NCBI GenBank assembly: GCA_045596625.1
Contig: JAZOCU010000054.1
Location: 372,001-436,000 of the forward strand
Reading direction: 5' to 3'
DNA: 64,000 bases
From: Firm-04 sp045596625
GTDB lineage: Bacteria; Bacillota; Clostridia; Oscillospirales; Ruminococcaceae
Position numbers and translations under genes: made by a program. Below the pieces are notes generated by a model. It worked only from the letters and a program-made list of their open reading frames with translations. It ran no database searches and was not told where the DNA came from. The stretch's first letter is position 1. Every line of letters begins with the position of its first letter. Below are positions 33,853 to 42,360 of this stretch, one piece after another.

Positions 33853-33914
33853 CGATAGTGTCCGGAGATGCATCGGTATCTTTCGGACTGCTGCAAGAGA
33901 GGACGAAACACCCT

Positions 33915-34343
33915 ATGCTGTTTACGATAATGATGAATCGCAATCAGGATTTTCAGCGGCTTTATCGCTGCGGTGCGTTTTGTTCTTTGGGTTCTGCTTT
34001 AATTTATGCAATGCCAAATCAGCTTTCATGCAATCGCCTGGGGATCACTGCGGGCAAAAAGGTCGGACATGCTGTTCAGCGCAACCGTGCTAAACGAATC
34101 ATCCGTGAGGCTTATCGTGCAGCAGAGCCTGTTCTTCCCATCGGCCTGGATGTTGTGATCGTTGCACGCTCCGGTTTGCCGACAGAAAACGCTGCGGTAT
34201 TGATCAATGCTATGGCAAAACGTGGCGTCAGACATCTCAAGGGTGTGAGCGATGGCTCGGTTCCTTGTCAGTCTGCCCCTAAAAAGAACCGCAGACCTCG
34301 AAAACCGGTCTCACATTCCTCTTGTGGGAAAGGAACGGTTTAA
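33915..34343 (+). CDS. rnpA: RNase P protein component
   Basis: 142 residues. The RNR motif is present as GHAVQRNRAKRIIREAYR, the helix that contacts P RNA; LGITAGKKVG is the preceding strand. The protein helps the catalytic RNA cut tRNA 5' leaders. ATG 33915 is chosen, with GAGAGGA about 11 nt upstream; a GTG at 33858 in the same frame overlaps no good site, and ATGs at 33930/33933 are alternatives. The C-terminus has a basic extension (APKKNRRPRKPV). yidD follows after 4 nt. Confidence 0.93.
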   Translation: MLFTIMMNRNQDFQRLYRCGAFCSLGSALIYAMPNQLSCNRLGITAGKKVGHAVQRNRAKRIIREAYRAAEPVLPIGLDVVIVARSGLPTENAAVLINAMAKRGVRHLKGVSDGSVPCQSAPKKNRRPRKPVSHSSCGKGTV

Positions 34344-34347
34344 GACG

Positions 34348-34692
34348 ATGCGGCGCTTGGCCCTTGCTATGATTCGTGGGTATCGACGATGGATCTCTCC
34401 ATTATTTCCTGCTTGCTGCCGTTATCGGCCAAGTTGTTCTGCTTATGGTTTGACTGCGGTGGAACGCTTCGGTGCTTTGCGGGGACTCTGGCTTACAGGA
34501 TTGCGGATCCTTCGGTGTAATCCCTTTTCCGATGGCGGCTGGGATCCTGTACCGCTGGTGTTTGATCTGCTGGGCCGACATCGGATTTTTCAGCCCGATC
34601 CGCTCATGGCATCTGCTTCGGCGCATGCCCGCGCGGTCGGTTTTCTGCTTGCGCCTCGTCTTCGATACCATGGTGCGAGGCCTTTTCTATGA
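34348..34692 (+). CDS. yidD: YidD, membrane protein insertion factor
   Basis: 114 residues. Family core: MIRGYRRWISPLF, CRYRPSCSAYGLTAVERFG, and RCNPFSDGGWDPVP. YidD is a small amphipathic protein thought to help YidC insert inner-membrane proteins. ATG 34348 is chosen (AAAGGA 13 nt upstream), 4 nt after the rnpA stop. An in-frame ATG at 34252 would overlap rnpA by 92 bp and adds unrelated sequence. The C-terminus is about 40 residues longer than typical short YidD proteins. Confidence 0.9.
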   Translation: MRRLALAMIRGYRRWISPLFPACCRYRPSCSAYGLTAVERFGALRGLWLTGLRILRCNPFSDGGWDPVPLVFDLLGRHRIFQPDPLMASASAHARAVGFLLAPRLRYHGARPFL

Positions 34693-34753
34693 TCTGCGCT
34701 TTTCGGACTTCGCTTCCGAATGATCACTAGTATTTGAAACGGAGGCTATCCTT

Positions 34754-35902
34754 TTGTTTGATCTGATTGCTATTCCCTTTGGCTGGTTTATGCGTGTGGT
34801 CTATCAGGTGGTGGACAGCTACGGTATCTCCATTATTCTGTTCACAATTCTTCTGAAGCTGATTACGCTGCCCAGCTCCTATAAAACGCAGGTGAATCAG
34901 GCTCGTATTGCTCTGCTGAATCCCCGCATGGAAAAGATCCGCAAATCGTTTTCAAATAATCCTGCCAAACTGCAGGAGGAGCAGACCCGCTTGTACAGTG
35001 AAGAGGGTATCAATCCCAGTGCCGGCTGTCTTTCCAATCTGGTCACAATGATTGTGCTTCTCGGTGTTTATCAGGTCGTTATGCGCCCGATCACCTATAT
35101 TTTGCGCTTGAAAGATGAGGCTGCTAATGCGCTTTCTTTGCTCAGCACTTGGCTGGCTGAGAATAATATTACCGAAAAATATCTTCAATCTCGTCCTGAG
35201 CTGATCATCCTCAAGTATGCAAAGAGCAATCCCGAGATCTTCAGCTCTATTGAAGGCTTTACTGATACGCTGCAGGGCTTCAAGAATACATTCCTTGGTT
35301 TTGATCTGGGTGCACAGCCCAGCCTTTCGCCTTCGGTATGGAATGCTAATGCGGTTCTGCTTGCAATGATCCCGATTCTTTCCGGTGTGCTGCAACTCGT
35401 GCTTACGATCATCACGCAGCGGCACACGAAAAAGAATAATCCGAATGTGCAGGGTATGGGTGCCATGACTGCAATGCTGTATGCCATGCCGCTGATGTCG
35501 GTCTGGATCGGTTATTCTGTTCCTGCCGGTGTCGGTTTCTACTGGCTGGTCAACTCTCTGCTCAGTCTTGTTACTACTTTGAGCCTTTATGCTTATCTGT
35601 CACCTGCTCGTGTCGCAGTGATCAATGAAAAGGAAAAGCAAAAGCAGCTTGCAAAGGGTCCGAGCTGGACTCAGCGTATGATGGAGGCTTCTGCACAATA
35701 TGCCAACGAACAACAGAATGGCACCGCTGCTCCCCGCAATAACGGTAATCGTACCCGTTATTCCGATGGTGATGATGGTATGTCCCGTAAGGAACGCTCT
35801 GAATATGAGCGCAAGCTGATTGAAGCTGCCCGCCGCAGAGCTGCCGAAAAATATGGAGAAACCCTTTACGATTCTGACAACGATAGTGAAATGTCATCAT
35901 AA
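34754..35902 (+). CDS. yidC: YidC/OxaI membrane protein insertase
   Basis: 382 residues, Gram-positive type without the large periplasmic domain. Spans at about 22-42, 92-112, 205-228, 240-258 and 262-285. The cytoplasmic hairpin after TM1 (KTQVNQARIALLNPRMEKIRK) and the conserved Arg-type membrane groove are typical. A long, charged C-terminal tail (ending DSDNDSEMSS) could bind ribosomes. TTG 34754 is the start: GGAGG lies 8 nt upstream. It inserts proteins alone or with SecYEG. Confidence 0.94.
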   Translation: MFDLIAIPFGWFMRVVYQVVDSYGISIILFTILLKLITLPSSYKTQVNQARIALLNPRMEKIRKSFSNNPAKLQEEQTRLYSEEGINPSAGCLSNLVTMIVLLGVYQVVMRPITYILRLKDEAANALSLLSTWLAENNITEKYLQSRPELIILKYAKSNPEIFSSIEGFTDTLQGFKNTFLGFDLGAQPSLSPSVWNANAVLLAMIPILSGVLQLVLTIITQRHTKKNNPNVQGMGAMTAMLYAMPLMSVWIGYSVPAGVGFYWLVNSLLSLVTTLSLYAYLSPARVAVINEKEKQKQLAKGPSWTQRMMEASAQYANEQQNGTAAPRNNGNRTRYSDGDDGMSRKERSEYERKLIEAARRRAAEKYGETLYDSDNDSEMSS

Positions 35903-36004
35903 TCAACGATTGCGGCAGCGCGTTAGCTGTGCTGCTGCTGAAAATATCTTTGGAAGGAGAACGACGTGGTCCGCTAAGATACTGATCGCGTCCCATTCAC
36001 TGTT

Positions 36005-37003
36005 ATGATGGAAATCTTTACCGCAAGCTCCCTTGAGGAAGCGAAGCAGCAGGCTGCTGATGCCTTCTGCGTTTCAGTTGAGAGCATTCGGTTCACGGTT
36101 CTTGAAGAACCGAAGCGTGGCCTGCTCGGACTGCTTGGCAAGAAATCCGGCGAATATAAGGTAAGAGCGGAATATGACCCGGTACCCACAGAAGAGGAAA
36201 CTGCGTCTGTTGAAGCAGTAGAGTCCGTACCGATTGCTGAATCGGCTGCGGAAGAAGCGCCTGCTGCTGTTGATGATGATGAAACCGCACCGGTTTCTGC
36301 TGCTGATATGCAGGAAAAGCTTGATCGTGCAGCTGCATATCTTGAAACCATTGTGGCGCATTTTGATTCCGATATTGCTGTGGTCGGTTCTGTTACCGAG
36401 AACGGTGTGCTTATTGAGCTGCAAGGCTCCAATGCCGGTGCTTTGATCGGAAGAAGAGGCGAAACCCTTGATGCAATGCAGTATCTTGCTTCTATGGTTG
36501 CCAATCGTGGCGATCGTGAGTATCTTCGTGTTTCTGTTGATACTTGCGGTTATCGTGAAAAGCGCCAGAAAGCGCTTCAAGAGCTTGCAACCAGACTCAG
36601 TAAATCTGTACTGCGCAATGGTCGCGGCGTTACTCTTGAACCGATGAATCCTTATGAGCGCCGTATTATTCACTCCACTGTAACGGAAATCGAGGGCGTT
36701 TCTTCCCATTCTTCCGGTGAAGAGCCCAATCGCCGTGTGATCATCATGCCCGATCATCCTGCACCCGGCAATGATCGCCCTGTGGATCTTCGCCACAGAG
36801 AATCCCGTCGTCGTGGCGGCGGTGATCATCGTCACCGTAACGGTAATGGGAATGGCGGACGGAATCGCCGCAGTGAGCGTCGTGCTTCCGGTGAAGGCTT
36901 ACATCGGCTGGATCTTTCTACCAGCTTTGAAAAAGATTATAAGCGCCCGAAGCCTGAGGATGCTCTCAATACCGGCGTTTACGGAAAAATTGATCTTGAT
37001 TGA
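36005..37003 (+). CDS. jag: Jag/KhpB RNA-binding protein
   Basis: 332 residues. Jag-N domain (FTASSLEEAKQQAADAF ... LEEPKRGLLGLLGKK), an acidic Glu/Ala linker (about 60-98), a KH domain with GALIGRRGETLDAMQYL near residue 145, and an R3H domain with NPYERRIIHSTV. A basic Gly/Arg/Asn-rich tail (RRRGGGDHRHRNGNGNGG) is an extra that likely aids RNA binding. KhpB binds many mRNAs and links to cell elongation in related bacteria. No good SD lies right before ATG 36005; an AAGGAGA sits about 45 nt upstream in front of a 3-codon reading frame. Confidence 0.92.
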   Translation: MMEIFTASSLEEAKQQAADAFCVSVESIRFTVLEEPKRGLLGLLGKKSGEYKVRAEYDPVPTEEETASVEAVESVPIAESAAEEAPAAVDDDETAPVSAADMQEKLDRAAAYLETIVAHFDSDIAVVGSVTENGVLIELQGSNAGALIGRRGETLDAMQYLASMVANRGDREYLRVSVDTCGYREKRQKALQELATRLSKSVLRNGRGVTLEPMNPYERRIIHSTVTEIEGVSSHSSGEEPNRRVIIMPDHPAPGNDRPVDLRHRESRRRGGGDHRHRNGNGNGGRNRRSERRASGEGLHRLDLSTSFEKDYKRPKPEDALNTGVYGKIDLD

Positions 37004-37008
37004 TTGAG

Positions 37009-37034
37009 AAAGGGCGGCTTTTTTGCCGCCCTTT
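37009..37034 (+). terminator. Terminator-like hairpin between jag and mnmE
   Basis: 10-bp GC-rich stem AAAGGGCGGC / GCCGCCCTTT with a TTTTTT loop and trailing T/G. It ends just 15 nt before the mnmE ATG, so no separate promoter fits between. It may attenuate mnmE or end only part of the jag transcripts. Confidence 0.8.
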
Positions 37035-37049
37035 TGTTTTGGAGGAATT

Positions 37050-38396
37050 ATGGCTACGATTGCTGCTGTCTCTACTCCTAATGCAACCGGTGGATTGGGA
37101 GTGCTGCGTATCGCCGGCGATGAGGCGATTTCCATAGCTGAAAATGTATTTCGCAGTGCGAATGGCAGACTTGTATCCGATATGGCCGGATATACCTGCG
37201 CTTATGGCAATATATTCGATAACGACATATTTGTTGACGATGTTGTTCTGACGGTTTTTAGAAAACCGAATAGCTATACCGGCGATGATATTGTTGAGAT
37301 ATCGTGTCATGGCGGCGTTTATATATGCAAGAAAATATTATCGTTACTATATAGATATGGGGCCAAGCCTGCCGAAGCGGGTGAGTTTACACGCAGAGCA
37401 TTTGAAAATGGAAAAATGTCGCTTTCTCAAGCAGAGGCTGTGATGCAGGCAATCCATGCGGAAGGCGAAGCGGCTTTACAAGAAGCGAACTATGCGCGCA
37501 GTGGAAAACTATCGGCACTGATGCGTAATGTTCAGCAAGAAATTACTGGATTACTCTCAGCTTTGGCGTATTGGATGGATGATCCTGAGGAATCGCCGCC
37601 TGAACTGGAACCTGCATATTTGATTGCGACGATCACAGGACTGAGAGACCGACTCTGTGCAATGGCTGATGAATATGAAAACGGCAGGGTGTTTCGTGAA
37701 GGGGTTCGTACTGCGCTGCTTGGCAGGCCGAATGCCGGAAAATCCTCGGTAATGAACTGGCTGACCGGTATGCGGCGCAGCATTGTGACTGAAATCCCGG
37801 GTACGACACGAGATGTTGTTACAGAATCGGTTAGAATAGGCTCCTATACACTTTTACTAGCGGATACCGCAGGAATTCGCATTTCGTCCGATCAGATTGA
37901 ACGGCTTGGCATTGAACAGTCCTATGTAGAGGCGGAAATGGCGCAGTTATTGCTGTATGTCGTGGATGCGACTGTGGGGATTGCTGATGAGGATGTCGCC
38001 TTCTTGGAACGCTATGCAAATAAAAAACGCATTGTGCTGTGGAATAAGACAGATCTATCTGATGCACCGCCACCGCAGTTGTCTGTTCCTGTTGTGTCGT
38101 GTGCTGCTAAGCTGCAGCGTGGAGACGATTCGCTGCTGCTGGCTTTGCGGCAAATTCTAGGCGATGTACCAACGGAACAGCGACCGACGTTGATAACAGA
38201 GCGGCAGCGTGTGCTGGTATCACGTGCTGCGGATTGCCTGCTGGAAGCGATTCGGCTTATACATGACGAACAACCGGTCGATATGCTTTACGAACTGCTG
38301 CAATCAGCTGCCTTCTCACTCGGCGAAATTGACGGTGATTTGGTTTCTGACGCTGTGATCGATGGCGTGTTCCGTCGGTTTTGCGTCGGTAAATGA
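37050..38396 (+). CDS. mnmE: tRNA modification GTPase MnmE
   Basis: 448 residues. N-terminal folate-binding domain (GGLGVLRIAGDEAI), helical domain, and GTPase G domain: G1 GRPNAGKSS, G2 GTTRD, G3 DTAGI, G4 NKTD; the C-terminal Cys is conserved in FCVGK. With MnmG it places the (carboxymethyl)aminomethyl group on wobble U34 of some tRNAs. ATG 37050 follows GGAGG; the frame extends 9 codons upstream through the terminator but is rejected. The stop codon abuts a parS palindrome. Confidence 0.95.
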   Translation: MATIAAVSTPNATGGLGVLRIAGDEAISIAENVFRSANGRLVSDMAGYTCAYGNIFDNDIFVDDVVLTVFRKPNSYTGDDIVEISCHGGVYICKKILSLLYRYGAKPAEAGEFTRRAFENGKMSLSQAEAVMQAIHAEGEAALQEANYARSGKLSALMRNVQQEITGLLSALAYWMDDPEESPPELEPAYLIATITGLRDRLCAMADEYENGRVFREGVRTALLGRPNAGKSSVMNWLTGMRRSIVTEIPGTTRDVVTESVRIGSYTLLLADTAGIRISSDQIERLGIEQSYVEAEMAQLLLYVVDATVGIADEDVAFLERYANKKRIVLWNKTDLSDAPPPQLSVPVVSCAAKLQRGDDSLLLALRQILGDVPTEQRPTLITERQRVLVSRAADCLLEAIRLIHDEQPVDMLYELLQSAAFSLGEIDGDLVSDAVIDGVFRRFCVGK

Positions 38397-38412
38397 TGTT
38401 CCACGTGGAACA
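38397..38412. other. parS centromere site 1
   Basis: TGTTCCACGTGGAACA, a perfect 16-bp palindrome matching the bacterial parS consensus bound by ParB (Spo0J). It begins right after the mnmE stop and ends in the SD region of mnmG. A near-origin location fits chromosome segregation. Confidence 0.9.
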
Positions 38413-38425
38413 AAGGAGTAGTTGC

Positions 38426-40333
38426 ATGAACATTTTAGGCGATTTCGATGTTGCGGTGATCGGCGCCGGCCACGCAGGCATTGAAGCTGCAGTTGCATCT
38501 GCCAAACGCGGCTGCCGAACAGCGTTGTTTACAATATCTTTGGATCAGATTGGCAATATGCCTTGCAATCCCTCGATTGGTGGAAGTGCAAAGGGGCACT
38601 TGGTCAGAGAAATCGATGCGCTCGGCGGTGTTATGGCTGAAGCGGCTGATGCTTGCTGCATTCAGATGAGAATGCTCAATCTTAGCAAAGGTGCTTCGGT
38701 GCACAGTCCTCGTGCGCAGGAAGATCGTCGTGCATATCAGCTATATATGAAGAAATTGTGTGAAAATACGCGCAATTTGCAGGTGATTCAAGCTGAGATT
38801 GCTGATATCATGATGGATGATCGTCAAATGGTTACGGGCGTAGTGAATGCTTTTGGCGGTGTGTATCTCTGCAAAGCGGTTGTGATTTGTGCCGGCACTT
38901 TTCTGCGAGGCAAGATTTTTGTTGGTCAGTGTACGCAGGAAAGCGGCCCGGACGCTTGCTTGCCGGCGCGGTTTTTGTCCGAACGCCTTTTGCAGCTCGG
39001 CATTTCTCTTCGGCGCTTCAAAACCGGCACCCCTTGCCGTGTTCATCGGCGCAGTATTGATTTTGATAAGTTGATCCCGCAATCCGGCGATACCAATCCG
39101 AGGCCGTTTTCCTTTATGCCAAATACTACGCTTTATAATGATGCTTTGTGCTATATCGCCAATACGAATCCTATAACGCATCAGATCATTCGGGATCATC
39201 TGTCTGAATCGCCGCTCTATAGTGGGCTGATTGAAGGTGTCGGCCCGCGATACTGCCCTTCGATTGAAGATAAGGTGATGCGATTTTCATCGAGAGATCG
39301 GCATCAAATTTTCGTTGAACCGACCGGCCTTAACACCGAGGAGATGTATCTGCAGGGCTTCAGCACCTCGCTGCCGGAGCATGTGCAGGTGAAGATGCTC
39401 CGTTCTATTGTTGGGCTTGAGCGGGTTGAGATCATGCGTTCGGCATATGCTATTGAATATGACTGTATCAATCCGCTTTGTCTGCATGCCACATTGGCGT
39501 TCCGAGATTTCCGGGGCTTGTATGCGGCTGGACAATTCAATGGTACTTCCGGCTATGAAGAGGCGGCGGCGCAAGGTTTGGTAGCCGGAATCAACGCATC
39601 TTCGTATGTTTTGGGCGATGAGCAGCTTGTGCTTTCACGCCAGTCATCCTATATTGGCACTTTGATCGACGATCTTGTTTCCAAGGGCTGCGAGGATCCG
39701 TATCGCATGATGACTGCACGCAGCGAATATCGTTTGTCACTGAGGCATTCAACCGCTGACGCTCGTCTTACTCCCATTGGATATCGCTATGGGTTGATCT
39801 CCGAGGAACGCTATGCGGCTTTTTCGCGTAAGATCGAACGAATTGCGCACGTAAAGGAAGCGGTTTCCCATATCACGGTGTCGCCTAGTGTGCCGTTGAA
39901 TACATATCTAGAAGAAGTTGGAACGATGCCGTTGCAATCCGGCGTTCGACTCGATGCGTTGCTGCGTCGTCCGCAGGTTGACTACCGTTCGCTGATTGCG
40001 ATATTGCCGCCTGAAGTGACAGAATTGTTCCAGCCGGATGGTGAATTGAGCACCGACGAGGCTGATGAAGTGAACCTTCAGGTGAAATATCAGCAATATA
40101 TCGAACGCCAGAATCAACAGAATGCGCATTTGGCTCATCTTGAGCGCATTCGGCTGCCGCAGAACATCAATTATCAAGGCTTAACGGGATTGTCCTCGGA
40201 AGCAAGGGAGAAATTATCAAAGCAGAGGCCCGAAAATTTGCGGCAGGCTTCGCTGATATCCGGTGTTTCTCCTGCAGACATCAATATCATAATCACTTTT
40301 CTAAAGGCAGGTGGATATCGTGATGAACCATGA
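38426..40333 (+). CDS. mnmG: tRNA uridine modification enzyme MnmG (GidA)
   Basis: 635 residues. N-terminal FAD site DVAVIGAGHAGIEAA, then NPSIGGSAKGHLVREIDALGG, the family signature GPRYCPSIEDK, and a C-terminal helical domain that contacts MnmE. It supplies FAD/NADH chemistry to the MnmE complex. ATG 38426 has AAAGGAG 8 nt upstream; the frame extends upstream through parS and is rejected. rsmG overlaps its 3' end by 11 nt. Confidence 0.96.
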   Translation: MNILGDFDVAVIGAGHAGIEAAVASAKRGCRTALFTISLDQIGNMPCNPSIGGSAKGHLVREIDALGGVMAEAADACCIQMRMLNLSKGASVHSPRAQEDRRAYQLYMKKLCENTRNLQVIQAEIADIMMDDRQMVTGVVNAFGGVYLCKAVVICAGTFLRGKIFVGQCTQESGPDACLPARFLSERLLQLGISLRRFKTGTPCRVHRRSIDFDKLIPQSGDTNPRPFSFMPNTTLYNDALCYIANTNPITHQIIRDHLSESPLYSGLIEGVGPRYCPSIEDKVMRFSSRDRHQIFVEPTGLNTEEMYLQGFSTSLPEHVQVKMLRSIVGLERVEIMRSAYAIEYDCINPLCLHATLAFRDFRGLYAAGQFNGTSGYEEAAAQGLVAGINASSYVLGDEQLVLSRQSSYIGTLIDDLVSKGCEDPYRMMTARSEYRLSLRHSTADARLTPIGYRYGLISEERYAAFSRKIERIAHVKEAVSHITVSPSVPLNTYLEEVGTMPLQSGVRLDALLRRPQVDYRSLIAILPPEVTELFQPDGELSTDEADEVNLQVKYQQYIERQNQQNAHLAHLERIRLPQNINYQGLTGLSSEAREKLSKQRPENLRQASLISGVSPADINIIITFLKAGGYRDEP

Positions 40334-41033
40334 TTATGAGACTTGCACAGCCTTATTTGGACGTTATCAGATCCCCCTTGCTGCACACCAGTATGAGCAA
40401 TTTTGTGCGTTCCAAAAGCTGATGATTGCGGAATCCGATCGACAGAATGTATCGGCTGTCAATGATCCTGATGAGATATGGGCGCGCCATTTTCTGGATT
40501 CAGCATATTTATATCGCTATATTCGGGATGCACGCTCTTCCACATTCCTTGATCTTGGTACCGGCGGCGGGTTCCCCGGAATACCGGTTGCAATCCTATT
40601 TCCAGACTTACGAGTGACACTGCTCGACAGTGAAGAACGAAAACTTGCATATTGTGCTGATGTAGTTCGTGAGCTGAATCTGCAGGCAGAGTGTCTGTGT
40701 GGCAGAGCAGAGGAGCTCTCAAAATTGCCTCAATATCGTGAACGTTTTGATTTTATTGCGTCCCGTGCCGTGGCGAATGGGTCGATGCTCTGTGAGCTGG
40801 CATTACCATTTTTGAAAACTGGCGGTACTTTTGCTGCATTTAAGGGTAGTGGATATGATCCAAGTGCCGAGCGGTTTTCGGAAGCGTGCATGGCGCTTGG
40901 TGCTGAACAGCCACTTACGGTCGATTATCAGTTGGAAGGGATTAACAAATATTTGATCCTGATTACAAAGACGCAACCGACACCGGCACAATATCCGCGG
41001 CGTTTCGCTAAAATTAAGCGTTCTCCTTTGTGA
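40323..41033 (+). CDS. rsmG: 16S rRNA m7G527 methyltransferase RsmG
   Basis: 236 residues. SAM-binding motif FLDLGTGGGFPGIPVAI near residue 70; N-terminal helix pair NVSAVNDPDEIWARHFLDS is typical. It methylates G527 of 16S rRNA; loss gives low-level streptomycin resistance in other bacteria. ATG 40323 is chosen (AGGTGG 9 nt upstream), with GTG 40320 and GTG 40311 as alternatives. It overlaps mnmG, so it is translationally coupled. Usually followed by noc/parAB, which are absent here. Confidence 0.94.
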   Translation: MNHDYETCTALFGRYQIPLAAHQYEQFCAFQKLMIAESDRQNVSAVNDPDEIWARHFLDSAYLYRYIRDARSSTFLDLGTGGGFPGIPVAILFPDLRVTLLDSEERKLAYCADVVRELNLQAECLCGRAEELSKLPQYRERFDFIASRAVANGSMLCELALPFLKTGGTFAAFKGSGYDPSAERFSEACMALGAEQPLTVDYQLEGINKYLILITKTQPTPAQYPRRFAKIKRSPL

Positions 41034-41034
41034 A

Positions 41035-41050
41035 TGTTCCACGTGGAACA
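41035..41050. other. parS centromere site 2
   Basis: TGTTCCACGTGGAACA, identical to site 1 and 2.6 kb from it. It lies 1 bp after the rsmG stop and directly before the terminator. Confidence 0.9.
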
Positions 41051-41083
41051 AAAAGACCGTCAGATCTAATCTGACGGTCTTTT
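41051..41083. terminator. Bidirectional terminator between rsmG and serS
   Basis: 14-bp stem AAAAGACCGTCAGA / TCTGACGGTCTTTT with a 5-nt loop, and T-runs on both sides. It ends both the mnmE-rsmG run and the convergent serS. Confidence 0.9.
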
Positions 41084-41098
41084 TTATAAGTTATAGTA

Positions 41099-42343
41099 TC
41101 AGCCGCGAGGCTTGATAACATCGCAACCCATGAAGGGACGGAGCACCTCAGGCACAACCACAGTGCCATCGGCTTGCTGATAGGTTTCAAGGATGGCGGC
41201 GATGACGCGAGGGGTAGCCATGCCGGATCCGTTGAGCGTGTATGCGACCTGCTTTTTACCGTTCTCATCCTTGTAGCAGATCTTTGCACGGCGTGCCTGG
41301 TAATCGCTGAAATGTCCGACAGAGGAAACCTCAAGCCAGCGCTGTGCGCCGGGAGCCCATACCTCGATGTCGTAGCAACGGCCATATTTATCGCCCATGT
41401 CGCCTGTGCAGAGATCAAGGATACGCCATTGCAGCTTCAGATCCTGGATGATGCGCAGACAATCGGCAAGCAGATCATCCAGTTCCGCTTTGCAGTTCTG
41501 CGGCTCAACAACTTTTACCAGCTCGACCTTGTGGAATTCGTGTACACGCTGAAGACCACGTGTATCTTTACCGGCGCTACCGGCCTCACGGCGGAAGCAG
41601 GCGGTGTAGCCGCAGCGATACTGCGGAAGCTGACCTGCTTCAAAGGTAGTTTCGGCAAAGGCACCGGTCAGCGGAACTTCTGCTGTTGGAATCAGCCACA
41701 GATCGTCACTTTGGCATTTGTATTGCTCCTCTGCAAACTTAGGCAGATGACCTGTGAAAGTCAAGGTTTTCGAGGAAACCATGTGAGGAGGAATGATTTC
41801 CAGATACTTGCCGCTGTGCAGGGAGAGTGCATATGTCACCAGTGCACGCAAAAGCTGCGCACCTGCGCCCTTATACATGGCAAACATCGAACCGGATACC
41901 TTGCTGGCAAGATCGTTATCAAGGATATCCAAGTCTGTGCCGACTTCCCAGTGCGGACGATAATGATCTGTAGTTGATTTGTAATAATCCTCGCATTCCC
42001 GTGCAATGATATTGTCGGAAGCATCTTTTCCATCGGGCGCATCCGGATCGGGAAGATTGGGGATATCCAGATGGAGATCACGGATTTCGGAATCCAGTGC
42101 TGCGAGATCTGCTTCGCCGGCAGCAATATCGTCACGAAGCTGACGCTTATCTTCTACGGGGATGGACTGATCCTTCTTCCAGGCATTGCGCTTTGCGCGC
42201 AGATCATCCAAAGCCTGCTGCTTGCCTTTCTTTTGCTGGAGCAGTGCAGCAAGATCATCCAATTTAGAAATATCATAGCCTTTTCTGGCAAGTTGTGTTT
42301 TGAGCATATCCGGCTCAGTCAGAACGAGATTCAGATTGATCAT
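41099..42343 (-). CDS. serS: Seryl-tRNA synthetase
   Basis: 414 residues. N-terminal coiled-coil arm (about 30-100) that grips the long variable arm of tRNA-Ser. Class II motifs: TAEVPLTG, motif 2 FRREAGSAGKDTRGLQRVHEF, motif 3 TLNGSGMATPRVIAAILE. It is a normal-length SerRS. The upstream aminotransferase ends 17 bp before it, so both probably share a transcript. Confidence 0.96.
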   Translation of the reverse strand: MINLNLVLTEPDMLKTQLARKGYDISKLDDLAALLQQKKGKQQALDDLRAKRNAWKKDQSIPVEDKRQLRDDIAAGEADLAALDSEIRDLHLDIPNLPDPDAPDGKDASDNIIARECEDYYKSTTDHYRPHWEVGTDLDILDNDLASKVSGSMFAMYKGAGAQLLRALVTYALSLHSGKYLEIIPPHMVSSKTLTFTGHLPKFAEEQYKCQSDDLWLIPTAEVPLTGAFAETTFEAGQLPQYRCGYTACFRREAGSAGKDTRGLQRVHEFHKVELVKVVEPQNCKAELDDLLADCLRIIQDLKLQWRILDLCTGDMGDKYGRCYDIEVWAPGAQRWLEVSSVGHFSDYQARRAKICYKDENGKKQVAYTLNGSGMATPRVIAAILETYQQADGTVVVPEVLRPFMGCDVIKPRG

Positions 42344-42360
42344 TCAATTACACTCCTTTG

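Noticed and set aside
34252..34347. N-terminal extension of yidD overlapping rnpA
   Set aside because: The YidD family begins at the MIRGYRRWISP region; the extension is out-of-frame rnpA sequence.
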